DNA from: Geothrix paludis
GTDB taxonomy: Bacteria; Acidobacteriota; Holophagae; Holophagales; Holophagaceae
NCBI RefSeq assembly: GCF_022808815.1
Contig: NZ_JAKZLC010000005.1
Span: 186,001 to 250,000, forward strand
Reading direction: 5' to 3'
DNA: 64,000 nucleotides
In this document: positions 23,023 to 31,490 of the stretch, one piece after another
How the letters are laid out: each line of letters begins with the position of its first letter
How positions within the stretch are numbered: the stretch's first letter is position 1
Translations under genes and position numbers: made by a program
Notes under the pieces: model-generated
Told to the model about the DNA's origin: nothing
The model's database searches: none
The model's input: only the letters and a program-made list of their open reading frames with translations

Positions 23023-23146
23023 CGGCCTCCGACCCGCCCCCTTCCTCCGGGAGGCCCGTCGACAACCCCACCTGTGATGCCTCCGGCGGCTCCGCTAGCG
23101 GCTGGCTGCTGAAGACCGTCACCAGCGCTCCGCTGGGCCTCCGCCC

Positions 23147-23193
23147 TTGACAGGATCCCAAATCGAAACCATCATGGTTACGATTTGGGATCC
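23147..23193 (+). promoter_or_regulatory. promoter with overlapping operator palindrome of the Rrf2 gene
   Basis: TTGACA (23147-23152) is followed after 17 bases by CATCAT (23170-23175). The same stretch holds an 18-base-arm palindrome, GGATCCCAAATCGAAACC (23153-23170) and GGTTACGATTTGGGATCC (23176-23193), with one mismatch and a five-base centre. The palindrome covers the -10 box and ends 3 bp before the start codon. This is a strong candidate autoregulatory operator. The transcript leader would be very short. Confidence 0.75.
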
Positions 23194-23195
23194 GC

Positions 23196-23618
23196 ATGAC
23201 CAACACCCGCTACACCGTCGCCATCCACGTGCTCACCCTGCTGGCCTACGCGGGGCCCGAGGCCCTCACTTCGGAATTCATCGCCGGCAGCGTGAACACC
23301 AACCCCGTGGTCATCCGCCGCATCCTGGCGGGCCTGCGGGAGGCTGGCCTGGTGCGCAGCCAGGGCGGCCCCGGGGGCGGCTGGCAGCTGCTCCGGGCCC
23401 CGGAGGCCGTGAGCCTCCTGGACGTGCTTCGGGCCGTGGACACGGAAGCCTCCTTCCCCCTGCACGCCACGCCCCCGAACCTGGCCTGCCCCGTGGGCCG
23501 GTCCATCCAGGCCATCCTCACGGGCCACTTCCGCACCGCCCAGGCCGCCATGGAACGGGAGCTGGCCCGCGTCAGCCTCCGCGACCTGCTGGAGGACGTG
23601 AAGGCCCAGCCCGCCTGA
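23196..23618 (+). CDS. Rrf2-family transcription regulator (probable thiol-type)
   Basis: This 140-residue protein has the Rrf2 winged helix (TRYTVAIHVLTLLAYAG, then NTNPVVIRRILAGLREAGLV and GGPGGGWQLLRAPE). Only one cysteine is clearly placed in the sensor region (LACPVGRSIQ), so it lacks the three-cysteine cluster site of the cyd-linked regulator. It resembles the YwnA/HypR branch, which senses disulfide or electrophile stress through a single cysteine; this is an inference. It lies directly upstream of qorB, whose promoter carries a related palindrome. Confidence 0.85.
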   Translation: MTNTRYTVAIHVLTLLAYAGPEALTSEFIAGSVNTNPVVIRRILAGLREAGLVRSQGGPGGGWQLLRAPEAVSLLDVLRAVDTEASFPLHATPPNLACPVGRSIQAILTGHFRTAQAAMERELARVSLRDLLEDVKAQPA

Positions 23619-23637
23619 TTTTTTTGTGTTCAAATCC

Positions 23638-23654
23638 GCAACCGATTCGGTTGC
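23638..23654 (+). promoter_or_regulatory. second Rrf2 operator, upstream of qorB
   Basis: GCAACCGA-T-TCGGTTGC is a perfect 8-base palindrome 20 bp before the qorB start. Its AACC-N5-GGTT core, flanked by AAATC, matches the operator at 23153-23193. The same Rrf2 protein probably binds both. A run of seven T at 23619-23626 just upstream could help end the rrf2 message. Confidence 0.6.
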
Positions 23655-23673
23655 ATTATCCACAGGAGATCTC

Positions 23674-24537
23674 ATGCCCGCCCCCCTCGTCGTCACCGGC
23701 GCCACCGGCCAGCTCGGCCGCCTCGTCCTCCAGTCCCTCCTGAAGCAGGTTCCCGCGGGCCAGCTCGTGGCCGCCGTGCGGAGCCCAGAAAAGGCGCAGG
23801 ACCTGGCCGCCCTGGGAATCCAGGTGCGCCGCGCCGACTACGGCCGCCCCGAGACCCTGCTTGAAGCCTTCCGCGGGGCCGAGAAGGTGCTGCTCATCTC
23901 CTCCAGCGAGCTGGGCCAGCGCTTCACCCAGCACCGCGCGGCCATCGACGCGGCCAAGGCCGCCGGCGTGCCGTTCCTGGCCTACACGAGCCTGCTGCGC
24001 GCCGACACCTCGCCCCTGCCCGTGGGTCTGGAGCACCGCCAGACGGAGGACTACCTCAAGGCCTCGGGCCTGCCCTTCGCGCTGCTGCGGAACGGCTGGT
24101 ACACGGAGAACTACATGGCCAGCATCCCCCCCGCCCTGCAGCACGGGGTCTTCCTGGGGAGCGCCGGGGAGGGGAAGATCGCGTCGGCCGCCCGGGCCGA
24201 CTACGCCGAAGCCGCCGCCGCCATCCTGCTGAAGCCCGATCAGGCGGGCCGCGTCTACGAGCTGGCGGGGGACTCGGCCTACACGCTGGCCGACCTGGCC
24301 GCCGAGGTTGCCCGCCAGGCCGGGAAGCCCGTGGCCTACCAGAACCTGCCCGAGGCCGAGTTCATGGCCATCCTGACCGGCGCGGGCCTGCCGGAGCCCA
24401 TCGCCCGCCTCCTGGCCGAATCGGACACGGGCGCGGCCAAGGGCGGCCTCTTCGACGACTCCCGCACCCTGAGCCGCCTCATCGGCCGGCCCACCACGCC
24501 CATGGCCGCCTCGGTGGCCGCGGCGCTCAAGGGCTGA
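23674..24537 (+). CDS. qorB: NAD(P)H:quinone oxidoreductase 2 (QorB/YtfG type)
   Basis: The 287-residue protein starts MPAPLVVTGATGQLGRLVLQ with the NAD(P)-binding TGATGQLG motif. It follows the Escherichia coli YtfG sequence closely from memory: LLISSSELGQRFTQHRAAID, AYTSLLRADTSPL, LLRNGWYTENYMASIP and GDSAYTLADLAAE. The enzyme reduces quinones in the cytosol, protecting against oxidative or electrophile stress. AGGAGAT precedes the ATG at 23674. The upstream Rrf2 regulator and palindrome suggest induction by quinones or thiol stress. Confidence 0.92.
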   Translation: MPAPLVVTGATGQLGRLVLQSLLKQVPAGQLVAAVRSPEKAQDLAALGIQVRRADYGRPETLLEAFRGAEKVLLISSSELGQRFTQHRAAIDAAKAAGVPFLAYTSLLRADTSPLPVGLEHRQTEDYLKASGLPFALLRNGWYTENYMASIPPALQHGVFLGSAGEGKIASAARADYAEAAAAILLKPDQAGRVYELAGDSAYTLADLAAEVARQAGKPVAYQNLPEAEFMAILTGAGLPEPIARLLAESDTGAAKGGLFDDSRTLSRLIGRPTTPMAASVAAALKG

Positions 24538-24628
24538 ATCACGCGGGCCTCCCGCCTGGTAGCTCTCCGGTGGCCCCCCGCCGCGTTCCGCCCATCCTTG
24601 GGGGTGCGCTGTGTCGAAGGAGGCTGCC

Positions 24629-25084
24629 ATGGCCACGACGAAGCTGGAGGAATTCCTCAACCAGAACGGGGTGGTCCACCAGATCATCCATCATCCGCTG
24701 GCCTTCACAGCCACTTCGGTGGCAGGGGCCGCCCACATCAAAGGCAAGGAGATGGCCAAGACCGTCATGGTGAGCCTGGACGGCCACCTGGCCATGGCGG
24801 TGCTGCCCGCCGACCGCAAGGTGGACCTGGAGCGGCTGCGGCAGGCCACCGGGGCCGTCAACGTCGAGCTGGCCGACGAGCGGGAGTTCATCGGCGACTT
24901 CCCCGAGTGCGAGCCCGGCGCCATGCCACCCTTCGGGAACCTGTACGGCATGGATGTCTACGTGGAGCCGCACCTGGCGGCCGACCCGGAGATCGCCTTC
25001 AACGCCGGCTCCCACACCGAGCTGATCCGCATGGCCTACAAGGACTTCGAGCGCCTGACCCACCCGAAGCTCGTGGACATGTAG
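24629..25084 (+). CDS. YbaK/EbsC-domain aminoacyl-tRNA deacylase-like protein
   Basis: This 151-residue protein has the YbaK fold landmarks: ATTKLEEFLNQNGVVHQIIH, FTATSVAGAAHIKGKEMAKT, MPPFGNLYGMDVYVEPHLA and FNAGSHTELIRMAY. Relatives hydrolyse mischarged tRNAs (for example Cys-tRNA-Pro). AAGGAGG lies 5-6 bases before the ATG at 24629, so this start is preferred over one six codons earlier. The catalytic lysine is probably within KGKEMAK. The substrate is not determined. Confidence 0.86.
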   Translation: MATTKLEEFLNQNGVVHQIIHHPLAFTATSVAGAAHIKGKEMAKTVMVSLDGHLAMAVLPADRKVDLERLRQATGAVNVELADEREFIGDFPECEPGAMPPFGNLYGMDVYVEPHLAADPEIAFNAGSHTELIRMAYKDFERLTHPKLVDM

Positions 25085-25114
25085 ATCCGCAAAGATCGGC
25101 CTTTCCCGGGCGGC

Positions 25115-25130
25115 GCCCGGCGCGCCGGGC
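25115..25130. other. perfect 16-bp palindrome upstream of the SDR gene
   Basis: GCCCGGCGCGCCGGGC reads the same on both strands and lies just before the GAGGAGG of the SDR gene. It could be the end hairpin of the YbaK message or a protein-binding site. No T-run follows. Confidence 0.4.
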
Positions 25131-25147
25131 CCTGTGAGGAGGTTCCC

Positions 25148-25900
25148 ATGCGCCTGAAGGGCAAGTCCATCCTCATCACCGGCGGCGCCAGCGGCATCGG
25201 GCTGGCCACGGCGGGGCGCTGCCTGGAGGAGGGCGCCGGCGTCGTCCTCGCGGACCTTCCCACCTCCCAGGGCGTGGCTCACGCCAAGGACCTGAACGGC
25301 CGTCACGCGGGCCGCTGCCTGTTCCTGCCCTGCGATGTCACCGCCACGGACCAGGTGGACCGGCTCATCGCCGACACCGTCAAGGAGTTGGGCCGCCTGG
25401 ACGGCGTGTTCAACAACGCGGGCATCGGCGGCATGAGCCTGGCCCACGCCTACAGCGACGAGGACTTCCTGCGGGTGATCGACATCAACCTCATCGGCGT
25501 GTTCCGCGTGGCCCGGGCCGCGCTGCGCCAGATGTACCCGCAGGGCAGCGGCAGCATCGTGAACTGCGCGTCCATCCTGGGCGTGTTCGGCCAGACCATG
25601 GTGGCGGCCTACTCGGCGGCCAAGGGCGGGGTGGTGAACCTCACGCGCACGCTGGCGCTGGAGGCCGCCGGCAAGGGCGTGCGGGTGAACGCCGTGGGGC
25701 CGGGCTACATCGACACGCCCCTGCTCTCGGGCCTGGACCCCGACGTGCGCCAGGCGCTCATCGACCTGCACCCCCTGGGCCGCATGGGCCGCCCGGAAGA
25801 GGTCGCCCACGCCGTGGCCTTCCTGCTGAGCGACGAGGCCAGCTTCACCACCGGCTCCCTCCTGATGGTGGATGGCGGCTTCACGGCCGGGAAGTCCTGA
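25148..25900 (+). CDS. short-chain dehydrogenase/reductase
   Basis: This 250-residue classical SDR carries the cofactor motif TGGASGIG (about 11-18), NNAG, the catalytic serine in NCASILG, and YSAAK. The C-terminus (GSLLMVDGGFTAGKS) is typical. The acidic ALADLP-type residue after the second strand suggests NAD rather than NADP (inference). GAGGAGG precedes the start. The substrate is unknown. The 3' end overlaps the convergent monooxygenase gene by 20 bp. Confidence 0.92.
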   Translation: MRLKGKSILITGGASGIGLATAGRCLEEGAGVVLADLPTSQGVAHAKDLNGRHAGRCLFLPCDVTATDQVDRLIADTVKELGRLDGVFNNAGIGGMSLAHAYSDEDFLRVIDINLIGVFRVARAALRQMYPQGSGSIVNCASILGVFGQTMVAAYSAAKGGVVNLTRTLALEAAGKGVRVNAVGPGYIDTPLLSGLDPDVRQALIDLHPLGRMGRPEEVAHAVAFLLSDEASFTTGSLLMVDGGFTAGKS

Positions 25901-26246
25901 CCTCGGCGGCCTGGTAGATCCCCCGCACCATCTCGACGCCCCAGCCCTTCAGGGCCGCGGGCAGGTCGAACCCGAGCCGCTGGTAATGGGCGCGGACCTC
26001 GCGGCCCGCCGCTTCATAGGCTTCGCGGCTGGCCCAGGCGGCGAGGGTCACGAGGTTGAAGGCGGACGCCCCGTCCCGCTGTTCGAGGACCAGATGGCCC
26101 CGGAAGCCGGGCAGGGTGCGGATGAAGGCCAGGTTCTGCTGCATCCGGTCCGTGAACGCCGCCCGGTCGGCCTCGGGCACCGTGAAGGCGTCGTGCAGGA
26201 AGTAGAGCCCGGGCTCGCGGTCGAGGTCGATGGAGAAGGTGGACAT
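25881..26246 (-). CDS. antibiotic biosynthesis monooxygenase (ABM) domain protein
   Basis: This 121-residue protein has the ABM dimeric alpha/beta barrel pattern: GLYFLHDAFTVPEADRAAFT, MQQNLAFIRTLPGFRGHLVL and FNLVTLAAWASREAYEAA. Such small enzymes oxidise quinol-like substrates without cofactor, though many are uncharacterised. AGGAGA precedes the ATG at 26246. It is divergent from an AraC-type regulator, separated by 114 bp, so the regulator may control it. Confidence 0.82.
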   Translation of the reverse strand: MSTFSIDLDREPGLYFLHDAFTVPEADRAAFTDRMQQNLAFIRTLPGFRGHLVLEQRDGASAFNLVTLAAWASREAYEAAGREVRAHYQRLGFDLPAALKGWGVEMVRGIYQAAEVRTSRP

Positions 26247-26360
26247 GGGGGTCTCCTGGGGAATGGCGGAACGGATCGTACCGCTCCCTGAATGCTTGTC
26301 GCGACGGTCATCTGGAACTTGTATGAATTCAGGAACTCCAGGCAGGAGTAGGATCACCCC

Positions 26361-27140
26361 ATGCAGGTCCACGCCTTCGCCCCGACCGAGGCGCTTGCCC
26401 TCTTCGTCCGCGCCTTCGAGATCATCGAGGCGGACGGCGCCATGGAGAAGCTGCTCATTCCGGAGACGGGGCTGATCCTCGGCTTCCGCTACGCGGGCTC
26501 GTCGAGCCTGGTGGAAGGCGCCACGCGGCTCGAGGTCCCGGACCACGTCGTGACGGGCCTGCGGGCCACGGCCCGCCGCATGGTCACCGCCGCCGGCAGC
26601 GGGATCGTCCTCGCGAAGTTCCGGGACGGCGCGGCCGGAGCCTTCTTCGATCCGCCGCTGCATCAGCTCTTCGGGGCCACCCTGCCCCTGGAGGAGCTGG
26701 TGGACCCCCGGGCCGTGGAGGCGGCCTCCGCCAGCATCCGGGCCGCCCGCGACCACCGGGCGCGCGTGGACGCCCTCGAGCGGTTCCTGCTGGCGCAGAG
26801 GGCGCGCCGGGACTGGCCCGGGGACCCGGTGGTGGGCGCCGCGCTCCGGGCCATCCGCGCCGACCCATCCCTGCGCGTCGCGCCCCTCGCGGGGGACCTC
26901 GGCCTGAGCGTGGATGGGCTGGAGAAGCGTTTCCGCCGCAGCGTCGGGGCCTCCCCCAAGCAGGTGGCCTCCATCCTCCGCCTGCGGCGGGCCCTCGGCG
27001 CCCATCGCCCGGGGACGCCCCTGACCAGGCTGGCCCTGGACGCGGGGTACTACGATCAGGCCCACTTCATCCGCCAGGTCGTGGCCGCCGTGGGCGTGGC
27101 GCCGAGAGCCTTCCTGCAGGCCGCGGCGTTCTGCCTCTGA
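26361..27140 (+). CDS. AraC-family transcription regulator
   Basis: This 259-residue protein has an N-terminal cupin-like sensor region (about 1-110) and a C-terminal double helix-turn-helix (about 160-255): LRVAPLAGDLGLSVDGLEKR, FRRSVGASPKQVASILRLRR and AGYYDQAHFIRQV. The YDQAHF segment is the hallmark of AraC-type second helices. It is divergent from the ABM monooxygenase gene, an arrangement that suggests direct control. The inducer is unknown. Confidence 0.9.
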   Translation: MQVHAFAPTEALALFVRAFEIIEADGAMEKLLIPETGLILGFRYAGSSSLVEGATRLEVPDHVVTGLRATARRMVTAAGSGIVLAKFRDGAAGAFFDPPLHQLFGATLPLEELVDPRAVEAASASIRAARDHRARVDALERFLLAQRARRDWPGDPVVGAALRAIRADPSLRVAPLAGDLGLSVDGLEKRFRRSVGASPKQVASILRLRRALGAHRPGTPLTRLALDAGYYDQAHFIRQVVAAVGVAPRAFLQAAAFCL

Positions 27141-27173
27141 GGCGCTCCCGCGCGAAGCTGGGATACTGCCCCC

Positions 27174-27911
27174 ATGTCCCTCCCAGGTCCCGATCCTTCG
27201 CCGGCCCCCGCTGAGCGCCCGCTCCTGGTGCTCCTGCCCGGCCTGGACGGCACGGGGCTCATGTTCGGACCCTTCGTGGCGGCCCTGGAGGCCGCGGGCT
27301 TCGAGGCGCGGGTGGTGCGCTATCCGCCCGCCCTCGTGTCCTACCCCGCCTGCGCCCACTTCGCGCACACGCTGCTGCCCCGGGACCGGCCCTTCCTGCT
27401 GCTGGGGGAATCCTTCTCGGGCCCCGTGGCCCTGGCCCTGGCGGCGGAGGCGCCGGAGTACCTGGTGGGCGTGGTGCTCTGCGGCACCTTCGCGAAGAAC
27501 CCCCGGCCCGGCCTGGGCCGGCTGGCGCCCCTGCTGCCCATCCTGCCCAACCGCCTGCCGCCGGCGGTGATCCGCTTCTTGCTCCTGGGCCGCTGGGCCA
27601 CGGCGCCGCTCCTGGACCTGCTGCGCGCCCTGGTCCCGCAGGTGCCACCCGCCACGGTGAAGGCCCGCCTGCGCGCCGTGGTGGCCGTGGACCAGACGCC
27701 GCTGCTGGGCCGCCTCCGCGTGCCCGTCCTGGCTCTCGTCGCCGCCCGGGACCGCCTGGTGCCCCCTTCTGCCACCGCCTGGCTCCGCGCCCGCCTGCCC
27801 AACCTGGACATCGTGCGCCTGCAGGGCCCGCACTGGCTCCTGCAGACGCGCCCCGATGCCTGCGTCCAGGCCATCGAGGCCTTTCTGGGCCGCCTGCCGA
27901 AGCCCGGCTGA
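27174..27911 (+). CDS. alpha/beta-hydrolase
   Basis: This 245-residue protein shows the alpha/beta-hydrolase pattern: LLVLLPGLDGTGLMF with the oxyanion turn, the nucleophile elbow LLGESFSGPVA (serine near residue 83), an acidic residue in VAARDRLVP and the catalytic histidine in QGPHWLLQ. The substrate is unknown; many such enzymes are esterases or lipases. The gene precedes a small membrane protein gene by 15 bp, so the two may be co-transcribed. Confidence 0.85.
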   Translation: MSLPGPDPSPAPAERPLLVLLPGLDGTGLMFGPFVAALEAAGFEARVVRYPPALVSYPACAHFAHTLLPRDRPFLLLGESFSGPVALALAAEAPEYLVGVVLCGTFAKNPRPGLGRLAPLLPILPNRLPPAVIRFLLLGRWATAPLLDLLRALVPQVPPATVKARLRAVVAVDQTPLLGRLRVPVLALVAARDRLVPPSATAWLRARLPNLDIVRLQGPHWLLQTRPDACVQAIEAFLGRLPKPG

Positions 27912-27926
27912 TGGGATACTCGCCCC

Positions 27927-28466
27927 ATGCCCTTCCTCGCCCGCCCCGCGATCCGCTGGTCCGTCCTCATCGCCCTCTGGGCGGTGGTGGGCGCGGTGCT
28001 GTGGATCCTGCTGGTGCAGGTCTTCCTGCTGGCGCTGAATCCCTTCTGCCACGCGCAGCGGCCCGGCGTGGCCCATGTGGAGGTGCGCAGCGTGGACCGG
28101 GATCTCGACAGCCAGATCACGGACTTCGTGACGGTGAAGCACGGGGACTCGGAGCAGGTGCTCAAGATGGCCAAGGCCGAGGCCGCGGAGCTGCGCCCGG
28201 ACGACGAGGTGTGGATCCTCGACGCCTGGTACGCCGACGGCCTGCGCCCCACCCAGTTCCGCCTGACGCCCCTGCGCGTGCTGCTGGAATACCCGGTGCT
28301 GCTGCTGCTGCCCGCTGCCTGGGGCCTGTGGCGGGTGCGGAAGGCGAAGCGGGTGGCCGACGCCGCCCCGCCCCCGCCCGTGCGCCGCGTCTTCACGGAC
28401 GACTTCCACCTCCGCGCCCAGCGCTTCGCGAAGCCGGCTGAAGAGAAGAAGGAAGATCAGCCATGA
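27927..28466 (+). CDS. two-helix membrane protein, unknown
   Basis: This 179-residue protein is not a recognised family. It has an N-terminal membrane helix (about 12-37, VLIALWAVVGAVLWILLVQV), an outer or loop domain of about 85 residues with a regular fold (HVEVRSVDRDLDSQITDFVT), a second helix (about 118-140) and a basic, proline-containing tail ending KPAEEKKEDQP. It lies 15 bp behind the hydrolase gene. The palindromic element begins at its stop codon. Confidence 0.65.
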   Translation: MPFLARPAIRWSVLIALWAVVGAVLWILLVQVFLLALNPFCHAQRPGVAHVEVRSVDRDLDSQITDFVTVKHGDSEQVLKMAKAEAAELRPDDEVWILDAWYADGLRPTQFRLTPLRVLLEYPVLLLLPAAWGLWRVRKAKRVADAAPPPPVRRVFTDDFHLRAQRFAKPAEEKKEDQP

Positions 28467-28519
28467 ATGAACACGGATGAACACGGATGAGGTGGACCTG
28501 CGCTCATCCGTGTCATTCC
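28465..28519. repeat. palindromic element with ACACGGATGA words
   Basis: GAATGAACACGGATGAACA plus CGGATGAG (28465-28491) faces CTCATCCGTGTCATTCC (28503-28519). It is a short member of the word-repeat family, placed between two convergent genes, so it may also act as a bidirectional terminator. Confidence 0.7.
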
Positions 28520-28562
28520 GGGGCTTCCGTCGCTTTTCGACTCAGAATGACGAGTTTCCCGC

Positions 28563-29405
28563 CTACTTCGTGGCCGCCGGCGGCTTGACGGTCCAGAAGG
28601 CGGGGTCGCTGGCGATGACGCCGGGACCGGGGTAGCTCAGCTTGGGGCTGAAGGCGAAGAGCTGGTTCTCCACCCCGTTGACCGTATCCACGAACGCCTT
28701 CTGCATGGCCTTCTGGCCCTCGTCGCCCAGGGCGTCCATGAAGGCCTTGTTGGCGGCATCCATCACATCCATGTCCGCCAGGGACTTCATGGGCCGCAGC
28801 ACCACGTAGGTGGGCGACCAGGTACCGGCCTCGACTTCATAGAAGGCGAAGGACGCCGGGAAGTGGCTCTTCTCGTAGGCGGCGAGGGCCGTCTTCACGC
28901 CATCCTCGAAGACCTTCCCCATGCCCTGCTTGATGCGGAAGGTGCGCACCCGCATGTAGCGCATCTTGCCGATCTCCACCGGAGGCCCGAAGCTCAGGTC
29001 CTTGCGGAGGGTGCCCAGGAAGCTGCGCGTCTCGCTCAGGTGCTCGCCATCCTTCTGTGCGATGGCGTCCACCTCCTTCTTCAGGGCCGGATTCTTGTCC
29101 GCCTCGTCCTGCTTGGCCTCCCAGTCCGCGTAGGAACCGTAGCCCATGATGAACCAGGCCTCCGAGGGCCCCGTGAGCGAGCTCATGCCCAGGTAGTGGT
29201 CCGTGGACTTGCCCTTGGTGAGGATGTGGCCCCAGGAGGCTTCCGTGGCGGCATGGGCCGCGCCGTGGCCCGGCTTGACCGCCTCGCGGTAGAACATCAT
29301 GAGCGGGGGCGGCGGCTGGGGACCGCTCTGGGCCCGCAGGGTCGCGAAGGATGGGGCCAGGAGGGCCGGGACCGCGAGGACGAGGGAGAGGAAGGAACGC
29401 TTCAT
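28563..29405 (-). CDS. secreted protein of unknown function
   Basis: This 280-residue protein has a signal peptide (MKRSFLSLVLAVPALLAPSF, cleaved around LRAQSG). The rest is soluble, with aromatic-rich stretches: LMMFYREAVKPGHGAAHAAT, EAWFIMGYGSYADWEAKQ, MRYMRVRTFRIKQGMGKVFE. The pattern of two repeated ferredoxin-like halves recalls NIPSNAP/ABM-type dimeric barrels, but I cannot assign it. The ATG at 29405 has GGAGG upstream. It is a single gene. Confidence 0.65.
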   Translation of the reverse strand: MKRSFLSLVLAVPALLAPSFATLRAQSGPQPPPPLMMFYREAVKPGHGAAHAATEASWGHILTKGKSTDHYLGMSSLTGPSEAWFIMGYGSYADWEAKQDEADKNPALKKEVDAIAQKDGEHLSETRSFLGTLRKDLSFGPPVEIGKMRYMRVRTFRIKQGMGKVFEDGVKTALAAYEKSHFPASFAFYEVEAGTWSPTYVVLRPMKSLADMDVMDAANKAFMDALGDEGQKAMQKAFVDTVNGVENQLFAFSPKLSYPGPGVIASDPAFWTVKPPAATK

Positions 29406-29520
29406 GGGAGCCCACCTCCAGAGGGCGGACCCGAGAGTAGCCCCCATTCATTGCTCCTATCTAGTATTTTTTATGTATCAACATGGATATTGAATCGTTT
29501 TAATCCTATCCCCTTTGCGA

Positions 29521-30147
29521 TCACGAACCTGGAGGCCGGTGACCGGAAGCCTCCCAGGCCCGCCGAAGCCGGCTCCTGAAACGTTGGACGGCAGCGGGGT
29601 AGGCGACCTTGTCGCCGTAGAGGTGGTACTCCGCGGCGGGCGTGGGCGCCAGGTCGCGCAGGCGGGAGCCGTACTTCGCCTGCAGCAGGGCCAGGACCTG
29701 CTCGTAGCGCCAGAGGGCCTCGTAGCGGACCGGCTCGCGCCAGATCTTGCGCTCACCCAGGCGGATCACCACCTCCTCGCCCTCCTGGTCCCAGGCCAGG
29801 TCCAACACCGGCTCCGTCAGGTCGGGCAGCTGGCTGGCGAACCGCAGCTTCATGCGGTTGAAGCGCTCCCGGCCGTTCTCGATCTGCCCGATGTAGGTCC
29901 GCTCGCCGGGGGAGAGCTGCGCGGCGTGGGCCTGCCATTCCTCCAGGGTCGGATAGGGCAGCACGGCCAGCATGGGTGCGCTCGCGGAGCCGTGCTCGCC
30001 GGGGCACTGGCAGTCCTGCAGGGAATCGTAGAGTTCCGTCAGACCCTCCTCGAAGGTGCCAGTCCACCCGCAGGCGGGGCAGGTGAGGCGGCGGGTCTTC
30101 CAGTCGCCGAAGTAGTCCAGGATGATCGCGACCACGGGTGCCTCCAT
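29521..30147 (-). CDS. zinc-finger-containing hypothetical protein
   Basis: This 208-residue protein has a cysteine pair in LTCPACGWTGTFEEG (about residues 22-25) and CQCPGEHG further on, suggesting a zinc ribbon. The remainder is soluble and charged, with YIGQIENGRERFNRMKLRF and WREPVRYEALWRYEQVLAL. No enzyme motif is seen. The start is uncertain: an ATG at 30147 is used, but 30180 is possible; neither has a clear Shine-Dalgarno sequence. It follows the MFS gene on the same strand. Confidence 0.6.
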   Translation of the reverse strand: MEAPVVAIILDYFGDWKTRRLTCPACGWTGTFEEGLTELYDSLQDCQCPGEHGSASAPMLAVLPYPTLEEWQAHAAQLSPGERTYIGQIENGRERFNRMKLRFASQLPDLTEPVLDLAWDQEGEEVVIRLGERKIWREPVRYEALWRYEQVLALLQAKYGSRLRDLAPTPAAEYHLYGDKVAYPAAVQRFRSRLRRAWEASGHRPPGS

Positions 30148-30198
30148 GGATGGGCAGATTCCAGTCTTCCGCCACGCCATGGACACCAGCTGTCCAGT

Positions 30199-31428
30199 TC
30201 ACGCCCCTTCGGACTTCCCCACATCCGAAGCCTTGAAGCTCCGGTAGAGCAGCAGGTCGTAGAGGATCTTCAGGCCGCCGGCGATGAGGAAGGGAACCCC
30301 GGCCAGGGCGGGGACGGCCAGCAGGTGGCCCGCCAGGACGGGCGAGACGGCGGCGCCGGTGGTGCGGGCGATGCCGGTGACGCCGGCGGCGGCGGAGCGC
30401 TCGTCCGGCGCCACCACGGCCATGGTGTAGGCCTGGCGTGTGGGCACGTCCATCTGGGAGATGCTGAAGCGCAGCAGCAGCATGGCCACGGCCAGGGGCA
30501 GGTTCGGCATGAGCGGCACGAGGATCAGCAGCACGTTCGAGGGGACGTGGGTGAACACCATGGTGCGGACGAAGCCGATCCTCCCCGCCAGCTTCACGGC
30601 GTAGAGGCTGGAGAGGCCCGCCAGGATGTTGGCCGCGAAGAAGATCGATCCCAGGGTCCCCGGCGCCACCCCGAACTTCACGTGGAACCAGTAGGCCATG
30701 ATGCTCTGGATGACGAAGCCCCCGGCGAACGCGTCCAGCGAGAACAGGGCCGAGAGGCGCAGCACCACGCCCTTGGAGGCATGCAGGCCCCAGCGGCTGG
30801 CGTGGGCCGCGGCGGGCGGCGCCTCCACGGCCGCGGACATCCGCGTGAACAGCACGGCGAGGAGCAGCCCCACGGCGGCGTAGGCGAAGACCAACACGCG
30901 GTAGCTGGCCACGGGGGTGTGGCCCGCGGCCTGGAGGGCCTGGGCGGACCAGCCCCCGGCCAGGGCCCCGAGGGCGGTGGCGAAGGAGCCTGTGAGGTTG
31001 TACCAGGCGAAGACGCCGGTGCGGCGTTCCCCGGGCAGCACCTGGGAGAGGGCGGCCTGCTCGATGGCCAGGAAGGGCCCCACCTCGTTGCCGGAAGGGC
31101 TGATGACGCCGAAGGTGGCCGCCAGCACCAGCACCGTGAAATCGCCGCTGAGGGCGAAGGGGATGCCCGCGGCCACCATGAGGGCCGCGCCCACCATCAG
31201 CATCTTCTTCCGGCCCAGGCGGTCGGCGTGGAGGGTGATCCAGAGCGAGATGAGCGTGTCGCCCACCAGGGTCAGCGTGAGCAGCAGGCCGATGCGCCCC
31301 TCGCTGAAGCCCAGGCCCGCCAGGTAGAGCACCAGCACCACGGACAGGAAGCCGTACGAGAACATCCGCGCCGCGCGGGTGAGGAAGAGGAGGCGGCCGT
31401 CGGCGTCCAGGCGGGCATTCGAGGGCAT
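30199..31428 (-). CDS. major facilitator superfamily transporter
   Basis: This 409-residue protein has about twelve hydrophobic helices and the MFS loop motif DRLGRKKMLMVG between helices 2 and 3. The middle loop (AAVEAPPAAAHASRWG) separates two six-helix halves. The transported compound is unknown; drug or metabolite export is most common for this kind. GGGAGG lies just before the ATG at 31428. It is divergent from the DUF2164 gene. Confidence 0.87.
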   Translation of the reverse strand: MPSNARLDADGRLLFLTRAARMFSYGFLSVVLVLYLAGLGFSEGRIGLLLTLTLVGDTLISLWITLHADRLGRKKMLMVGAALMVAAGIPFALSGDFTVLVLAATFGVISPSGNEVGPFLAIEQAALSQVLPGERRTGVFAWYNLTGSFATALGALAGGWSAQALQAAGHTPVASYRVLVFAYAAVGLLLAVLFTRMSAAVEAPPAAAHASRWGLHASKGVVLRLSALFSLDAFAGGFVIQSIMAYWFHVKFGVAPGTLGSIFFAANILAGLSSLYAVKLAGRIGFVRTMVFTHVPSNVLLILVPLMPNLPLAVAMLLLRFSISQMDVPTRQAYTMAVVAPDERSAAAGVTGIARTTGAAVSPVLAGHLLAVPALAGVPFLIAGGLKILYDLLLYRSFKASDVGKSEGA

Positions 31429-31490
31429 GGGACCTCCCGGAGAGTCCCCACTGTACACTTGCCCGGCCGCCCGTCGGCAGAAGGTCGCCC

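Noticed and set aside
25881-28484. Minus-strand frame of 867 codons that would make the ABM protein a giant fusion
   Set aside because: Only the last 121 residues resemble a family. The upstream part is antisense to AraC, hydrolase and membrane-protein genes, and a good ribosome site precedes the short form.
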